A stretch of 10,108 nt of DNA from NCBI GenBank assembly GCA_017987425.1, contig JAGNTT010000058.1:1-10108 (forward strand), read 5' to 3'. Below the pieces are notes generated by a model that ran no database searches, was not told where the DNA came from, and worked only from the letters and a program-made list of their open reading frames with translations. Positions 7,043-10,108 of the stretch are shown here, piece after piece (within the stretch, counting starts at the first letter, position 1; each line of letters opens with the position of its first letter). A program made the translations under genes and the position numbers. This stretch comes from Candidatus Omnitrophota bacterium (GTDB lineage: Bacteria > Omnitrophota > Gorgyraeia > Zapsychrales > Fredricksoniimonadaceae).

Positions 7043-7747
7043 ATGTCCAATTCCAAACGATTGCGTCAGATTCACCGATGGGTCGGGCTGATATTCAGTC
7101 TGTCCGTTCTGATGTCCGCCGGAAGCGGGGTATTGCACAATGTTATGAGCCGCACGCAAGCCCCGCCTCCGACGGCTCGTCCCGCCGGATTGATATTGCC
7201 GCAGGATATAAGAGTTTCGGTTGGGGAGGCATTAAAACATCTGCCTGATCCCAACATCAAGCTTCAAGCCGTCAGCATTCGCAGTATCAGCGGTGAACCG
7301 TGGTATCAATTGTTCATTGAAGGTGAGAAAAAAATCACCTATGTCAGTGCCAAAGACGGCAAAGCTGAAGATAAAGATGAGGTTTATGCTTCCGAGATAG
7401 CATCAAGCTATCTCGGAGGTGTACCCGTTACAAAGACGAATTATCTAACGTCCTATAACGGAGAATACATCAATATCTTCCGCATTCTTCCTGTTTACCG
7501 TTTTGATGCTAACGACGGCAGAGGCACAAGATTGTATGTGTCCACCATGACGGGAAGTGTGACCAGGGCAACGGATAATCAAAAGCAGTTTGAGGCAAGT
7601 GTGTTCAGCAACTTTCACAAATTGATGTTCATCAAGAATAAGGATTTGAGAGACCTTATCTTGACCTTGATGACATTGGGAACGTTTTGTGTCGCGTTGC
7701 TGGGTATTGCTTTATTTTTTATGACAAGGCCTCCCAAGAGAAAATGA
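7043..7747 (+). CDS. PepSY-domain inner-membrane protein with two transmembrane helices
   Basis: The protein has 234 residues. RQIHRWVGLIFSLSVLMSAG starts at residue 8 and matches the first helix of PepSY-associated membrane proteins (HRW.G..., then small residues and G before the periplasmic part). A periplasmic domain of about 170 residues contains a PepSY-like unit, visible as RLYVSTMTGSVTRATDN and then FHKLMFI before the second helix (about 205-227), with a basic tail PPKRK. Related proteins are found next to TonB receptors and some act as reductases for imported metal chelates, with heme bound by helix histidines. H11 and H32 here could serve, but two helices are few for that. The start chosen is the ATG two bases after the receptor stop. 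Earlier in-frame starts (GTG 7010, ATG 7028 and 7034) overlap the receptor gene and would add a Val/Arg/Met-rich stub. No strong ribosome binding site is seen, so coupling to the receptor is likely. Confidence 0.8.
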   Translation: MSNSKRLRQIHRWVGLIFSLSVLMSAGSGVLHNVMSRTQAPPPTARPAGLILPQDIRVSVGEALKHLPDPNIKLQAVSIRSISGEPWYQLFIEGEKKITYVSAKDGKAEDKDEVYASEIASSYLGGVPVTKTNYLTSYNGEYINIFRILPVYRFDANDGRGTRLYVSTMTGSVTRATDNQKQFEASVFSNFHKLMFIKNKDLRDLILTLMTLGTFCVALLGIALFFMTRPPKRK

Positions 7748-7772
7748 GTGCTTTCATGAAGAGAATATCAAT

Positions 7773-7778
7773 AAGGAG
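7773..7778 (+). promoter_or_regulatory. Ribosome binding site that decides the MORN-protein start
   Basis: AAGGAG ends 7 nt before ATG 7786. It favours this start over the in-frame ATGs at 7744 and 7756, the first of which overlaps the preceding stop as ATGA. Confidence 0.6.
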
Positions 7779-7785
7779 ATTGGTT

Positions 7786-8238
7786 ATGACAGGAATTAAG
7801 ACTTTCTTAATCAGCGCATTGTTCATTCTTCCGGTTCAGGCCCAAACAGGCCAGCCGCTATTGACCGGTGTTCAAAGAAGTTATTATGCGGACGGTCAGG
7901 TGGAGATGGAGCAGGAATATAAAGAGGGAAAGATGGATGGGTTTGTGCGGGAATATTACCCCAACGGCAAGCTGGCTTTTCTTCAAGGCATGACCGACGG
8001 GAAAATCAATGGTGATGTGAGAGCCTATTTCGAAGATGGAACGCTCAAAGGCGAGACGCACTATGTTAATAATTACCAGGACGGCATATCGAAAGAGTAT
8101 TATCCAACGGGTCTTGTTAAAGAAGAAGTTGCCTATATTGACGGGCAAATGATGGATTTAAAACAGTTTGATGAGCAGGGACATCTTGTGTTTCATCAGA
8201 CGGGCAAGTTCGGCTATGGCTGTGCGGTTGTCAAATAA
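7786..8238 (+). CDS. Exported MORN-repeat (YwqK-like) protein
   Basis: The protein has 150 residues with a signal peptide (about 1-19, ending VQA-Q). It is built of regular repeats that start at residues 33, 57, 81, 105 and 128, so the period is 24, 24, 24 and 23. Each repeat has the form YY-x-(D/N)-G-x-(V/L), then polar residues, an acidic-Gly turn (EGKMDG, DGKING, NYQDG) and R/K-E. This is the MORN_2 pattern seen in proteins often named YwqK-type antitoxins. That name says little about function, and no toxin partner is next to it. The exported location and its place between a PepSY protein and a cytochrome c suggest a periplasmic or surface scaffold or binding role, but I assign no function. 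The 3' end overlaps the cytochrome gene by 23 nt. If translation began at ATG 7744 the protein would be 14 residues longer, with a more basic n-region. Confidence 0.78.
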   Translation: MTGIKTFLISALFILPVQAQTGQPLLTGVQRSYYADGQVEMEQEYKEGKMDGFVREYYPNGKLAFLQGMTDGKINGDVRAYFEDGTLKGETHYVNNYQDGISKEYYPTGLVKEEVAYIDGQMMDLKQFDEQGHLVFHQTGKFGYGCAVVK

Positions 8239-8587
8239 GATATCATTTCTGGTGCTGTGTTTGGCGCTGGTTTTGGTTTTCCCGGCCTTCGCTCATGATT
8301 CATCCGAACTTGCGGGCAGGGAGCTGTATCTGTCCTATGGCTGTGCCGTCTGCCACGGGAAAAACGGAGAAGGAGACGGTATCAATGCCAGGCTCTCCAA
8401 CCCGGCGCCGACCAATTTTCATAACCATGCGGCGTATCGGATGGGTTCAGATAAAGAAAGTATCATGTCTTCTATAAAAGACGGAATTAAAGTAGAAAAC
8501 AGTACCATGCCGGCTTTTGAGGACATCGAATCAAAGGATCTTGAAAAGCTGGCCGATTATTTAATATCCCTACAAAATAAAAATTAG
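8216..8587 (+). CDS. Periplasmic class I cytochrome c
   Basis: This is a small mono-heme electron carrier of 123 residues. A signal peptide (about 1-26, ending PAFA-H) is followed by the heme site CAVCH at 43-47, in YGCAVCHGKNGEGDG, the usual opening of class I cytochromes c. The probable axial ligand is M98 in NSTMPAF, and the C-terminal helix LEKLADYLISLQ packs against the N-terminal helix as usual. Likely an electron donor to a terminal oxidase or other periplasmic copper enzyme, given the following PCuAC and Sco1 genes. The start ATG 8216 lies inside the MORN gene in another frame and gives a good signal peptide. No strong ribosome binding site is visible, so translation is probably coupled. 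Longer in-frame starts (TTG 8168, ATG 8171) would put about 15 extra residues before a normal signal peptide. Confidence 0.88.
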   Translation: MAVRLSNKISFLVLCLALVLVFPAFAHDSSELAGRELYLSYGCAVCHGKNGEGDGINARLSNPAPTNFHNHAAYRMGSDKESIMSSIKDGIKVENSTMPAFEDIESKDLEKLADYLISLQNKN

Positions 8588-8593
8588 AAGGAG
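8588..8593 (+). promoter_or_regulatory. Ribosome binding site of the PCuAC gene
   Basis: AAGGAG directly follows the cytochrome stop codon and ends 6 nt before ATG 8600. It fixes that start in the 12-nt gap. Confidence 0.7.
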
Positions 8594-8599
8594 CGACTT

Positions 8600-9085
8600 A
8601 TGTTAAAGAAATTAATCCTTTCATGTTTGATGGGGGCTGTTTTGATTGCTGGAACAAATTTTCATGCGCAAGCAGAAAACAATCATGTGGTTGTTTCTAA
8701 TGCGTGGGTTCGCGTTTTGCCGCCCAGTCAAAAGAACACGGCCGCTTATATGACCATTGAAAATAAGACGGACAAAGAAATGATCTTAATGTCAGCCTCG
8801 GCGGATGCTGCCGGGGAAGTACAGACGCATAAAATGGAACATGTGGACGGTATGATGAAGATGGAGCAGGTCGACGGCATCACTGTTCCAGCTCAGGGCA
8901 AGGTCGAGCTTAAACCTCACAGTTTCCATTTAATGCTTTTAAATCTTAAAACGCCGATCACAGAAGGTGATACTGTCCCCATCGTTCTTACATTTAATGA
9001 CAGCTCAACCGTTACAGTGCAAGCTGCGGCCAAGGGCGAAGCTCCGGATGACGAAATGACGGGGCATGAACACCATCACGAATAA
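8600..9085 (+). CDS. PCuAC periplasmic Cu(I) chaperone with His tail
   Basis: Known role of the family: a periplasmic chaperone that binds Cu(I) and delivers it to the CuA site of cytochrome oxidase or to Sco proteins. The protein has 161 residues. Signal peptide about 1-25 (ends AQA-E). The domain opens with SNAWVRVLPPSQKNTAAYM, typical of PCuAC (DUF461), and the copper site is complete: H77, M88, H110 and M112 fit H-X10-M-X21-H-X-M exactly. Extra methionines and histidines (M79, H81, M85, M86) lie within the loop. The C-terminus is GHEHHHE, a short His tail that may add a second metal site. The next gene is Sco1, 11 nt downstream, a common pairing. Confidence 0.94.
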   Translation: MLKKLILSCLMGAVLIAGTNFHAQAENNHVVVSNAWVRVLPPSQKNTAAYMTIENKTDKEMILMSASADAAGEVQTHKMEHVDGMMKMEQVDGITVPAQGKVELKPHSFHLMLLNLKTPITEGDTVPIVLTFNDSSTVTVQAAAKGEAPDDEMTGHEHHHE

Positions 9086-9096
9086 ACGAAGCGATT

Positions 9097-9684
9097 ATGT
9101 TAAGACACTTACTTATTTGGATTATTCTGGGGGTTTTTTCTCTTGTCCACACTGGATGCGGAAGTTCAGAAGCACAGGACGATCTGAGAAAATACAATTC
9201 GTTTAATCCGAGCTCTGATTTTGTTCTGAAAGACCAGGATGGCCGGGACTTTCATCTTAAAGACCACCGGGGAAAGACTGTTATTTTGTTTTTTGGATAT
9301 TTATCCTGTCCGGATATTTGTCCCACGACACTTTCAAAGCTGGCCCGCGTTTATAAATTACTCGGCACCGATCAGGAAAAGGTTTTAACGGTCTTCGTCA
9401 CGGTTGACCCTGAGCGAGATTCGCCTTCCAAACTTAAAGAGTATTTGGAATATTTCAGCATCAAGGCTGTCGGTCTGACCGGTACCAAAGCCGAGGTTGA
9501 TGAGGTCGTTGAAGCTTACGGAGCATCTTATGAAAAAGTCTATGGGGAAGGCAAAAATTATTTGATGAACCATAGCGACTATCTTTACCTGATCAATGGC
9601 GAGGGTAAAGTCTGTCATCTTTTCCGTCCTGAGGATCGTGTCCAGAAGATAACGGATGCTGTAAAGAAGTACCTGAAGTCTTAA
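9097..9684 (+). CDS. Sco1/SenC-family copper chaperone and thiol oxidoreductase, probable lipoprotein
   Basis: This protein assembles the CuA centre of cytochrome c oxidase, as copper carrier or as reductant of the CuA cysteines. The 195 residues begin with a hydrophobic segment that ends VHTGC, a plausible though imperfect lipobox with Cys21 (the -3 residue is His), followed by a linker. The thioredoxin-fold domain has GKTVILFFGYLSCPDICPTT with the CxxxC pair C71/C75, VDPERDSP at 103-110, and the distal copper ligand H159 in NHSDYLYLI. All three Sco hallmarks are present. A loose GAAG is the only visible ribosome binding site, so coupling with the PCuAC gene is likely. It is the last gene before a hairpin. 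Confidence 0.94.
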   Translation: MLRHLLIWIILGVFSLVHTGCGSSEAQDDLRKYNSFNPSSDFVLKDQDGRDFHLKDHRGKTVILFFGYLSCPDICPTTLSKLARVYKLLGTDQEKVLTVFVTVDPERDSPSKLKEYLEYFSIKAVGLTGTKAEVDEVVEAYGASYEKVYGEGKNYLMNHSDYLYLINGEGKVCHLFRPEDRVQKITDAVKKYLKS

Positions 9685-9703
9685 TGGCTAAGCAGGTTGA
9701 CAG

Positions 9704-9749
9704 AATGGATCAAACCACACCATTCTCCGGGAGTAGTGTGGTTTCCATT
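9704..9749 (+). terminator. Long hairpin between the Sco1 gene and the next gene (terminator or leader element)
   Basis: AAACCACAC (9712-9720) pairs perfectly with GTGTGGTTT (9736-9744). The stem continues as AATGG (9704-9708) with CCATT (9745-9749), apart from a 3-nt bulge at 9709-9711. CTC (9725-9727) and GAG (9731-9733) can pair inside the loop. The hairpin starts 19 nt after the Sco1 stop and ends 4 nt before the next ribosome binding site. No T run follows, so termination would be inefficient or Rho-independent in a non-classic way. A TTGACA lies at 9697-9702 but only weak -10 candidates follow, so a promoter here is doubtful. Confidence 0.4.
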
Positions 9750-9753
9750 AATT

Positions 9754-9760
9754 AAGGAGG
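9754..9760 (+). promoter_or_regulatory. Ribosome binding site of the last gene
   Basis: AAGGAGG ends 4 nt before ATG 9765. This is one of the strongest sites in the window and fixes the start. Confidence 0.7.
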
Positions 9761-9764
9761 AAGT

Positions 9765-10108
9765 ATGAAGTGCAAAGTATTATTTTTAGCGGTGGCTTTA
9801 ATGCTCTTGGCCGGGTCCGCACAGGCCCATGAAAAAAGGGCCGTAGCGGATAAGTATCAATTTGTCGTCGGATTCGTCAACGAGCCGGCTTATACGGGAG
9901 AGATGAACGGCGCGGAGATCCGTATTTCAGAGAATTCCAACCCTGTTACGGGCCTGGAGAAAACATTGCGTGTGAAGGTCATGGGGAATGAGGGGGAAGG
10001 GTCGCTGGATCTTGAACTGAAGCCGGCCTATAAAGAACAGGGAAAATATTCCGCGCGATTTCTGCCCACCCGTCCGGGCAAATACATTTTTGTGATCGAG
10101 GGGGAGAT
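9765..10108 (+). CDS. Secreted protein, probable Ig-like fold, function unknown (3' truncated by window)
   Basis: The frame is open from ATG 9765 to the window edge, giving 114 codons. Residues 1-21 form a signal peptide ending SAQA-H, so the mature protein would begin with His-Glu, an arrangement seen in some periplasmic copper proteins where the N-terminal His binds metal. Next comes KYQFVVGFVNEPAYTGEMNG, then ISENSNPVTGLEKTLRVKV and YSARFLPTRPGKYIFVIEG. The alternating beta pattern and the closing PG.Y.F...G resemble Ig-like domains (YtkA or CopC-like folds). I recall similar secreted proteins with HE-start and VVGF-NEPA, but no function is established. Position after PCuAC and Sco1 suggests a copper-related or cell-envelope role. 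The C-terminal part is not visible. Confidence 0.75.
   Translation, partial: MKCKVLFLAVALMLLAGSAQAHEKRAVADKYQFVVGFVNEPAYTGEMNGAEIRISENSNPVTGLEKTLRVKVMGNEGEGSLDLELKPAYKEQGKYSARFLPTRPGKYIFVIEGE

Noticed and set aside
7687..7785. GTG 7687 start for the MORN protein
   Set aside because: The added segment is the shifted frame of the PepSY C-terminus; AAGGAG at 7773 and the signal peptide favour ATG 7786.
7786..8238. Toxin-antitoxin system suggested by the YwqK-like repeats
   Set aside because: No toxin gene is adjacent, the protein has a signal peptide, and the neighbours belong to copper and electron-transfer pathways.
1..10108. CRISPR arrays, tRNA or rRNA genes, transposases, integrase sites
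   Set aside because: No spaced repeats, cloverleaf, rRNA segments or transposase-like proteins were seen on either strand.

Overview
The window is about 10.1 kb of a Gram-negative bacterial chromosome or large replicon. The evidence is an RND tripartite efflux set, a TonB-dependent outer-membrane receptor and many Sec-exported periplasmic proteins. Base composition is moderate, near 50% GC by eye, and AGGAGG-type ribosome binding sites are common. Nothing in the sequence fixes the phylum. All recognised genes lie on the plus strand.

Region 1 (1-4376) is the end of a heavy-metal RND efflux operon. It holds the C-terminal tail of a TolC/CzcC-type outer-membrane factor, a CzcB-type periplasmic adaptor with a His-rich N-terminus, and a complete 1046-residue CzcA-type pump. 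The pump carries the D402/D408/E415 signature in DFGIIIDGAVVIVEN, which points to divalent cations (Zn/Co/Cd/Ni) rather than Cu(I)/Ag(I). The operon is followed by a long imperfect hairpin built from short tandem repeats (4384-4441).

Region 2 (4485-9684) looks like one transcription unit with a near-consensus sigma-70 promoter (TTGACA, 15 bp, extended -10 TGCTATAAT) that appears to produce a leaderless first message. In order it encodes a small unknown Cys/His-containing membrane-anchored protein, a FecA-like TonB-dependent receptor, a PepSY two-helix membrane protein, an exported MORN-repeat protein, a class I cytochrome c, a PCuAC copper chaperone with an intact H-X10-M-X21-H-X-M site, and a Sco1/SenC lipoprotein with CPDIC and a distal His. 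Genes overlap or lie within about 80 nt of each other.

Region 3 (9685-10108) has a hairpin and a strong ribosome binding site, then the start of a gene for a secreted protein that runs off the right edge.

Inferred logic: the second unit looks like a copper acquisition and delivery module. The receptor would bring a metal or metal complex across the outer membrane, the PepSY protein could help with reduction or membrane handling, and PCuAC and Sco1 would load copper into a respiratory enzyme, with the cytochrome c as electron carrier. The link between receptor and copper rests on gene context only. The adjacent Czc-type pump suggests a wider transition-metal homeostasis locus. The less familiar parts are the 118-residue leaderless-start protein, the MORN-repeat protein inside the copper operon, a possible structured leader that masks the receptor's ribosome binding site, and an adaptor that lacks the usual helical hairpin.
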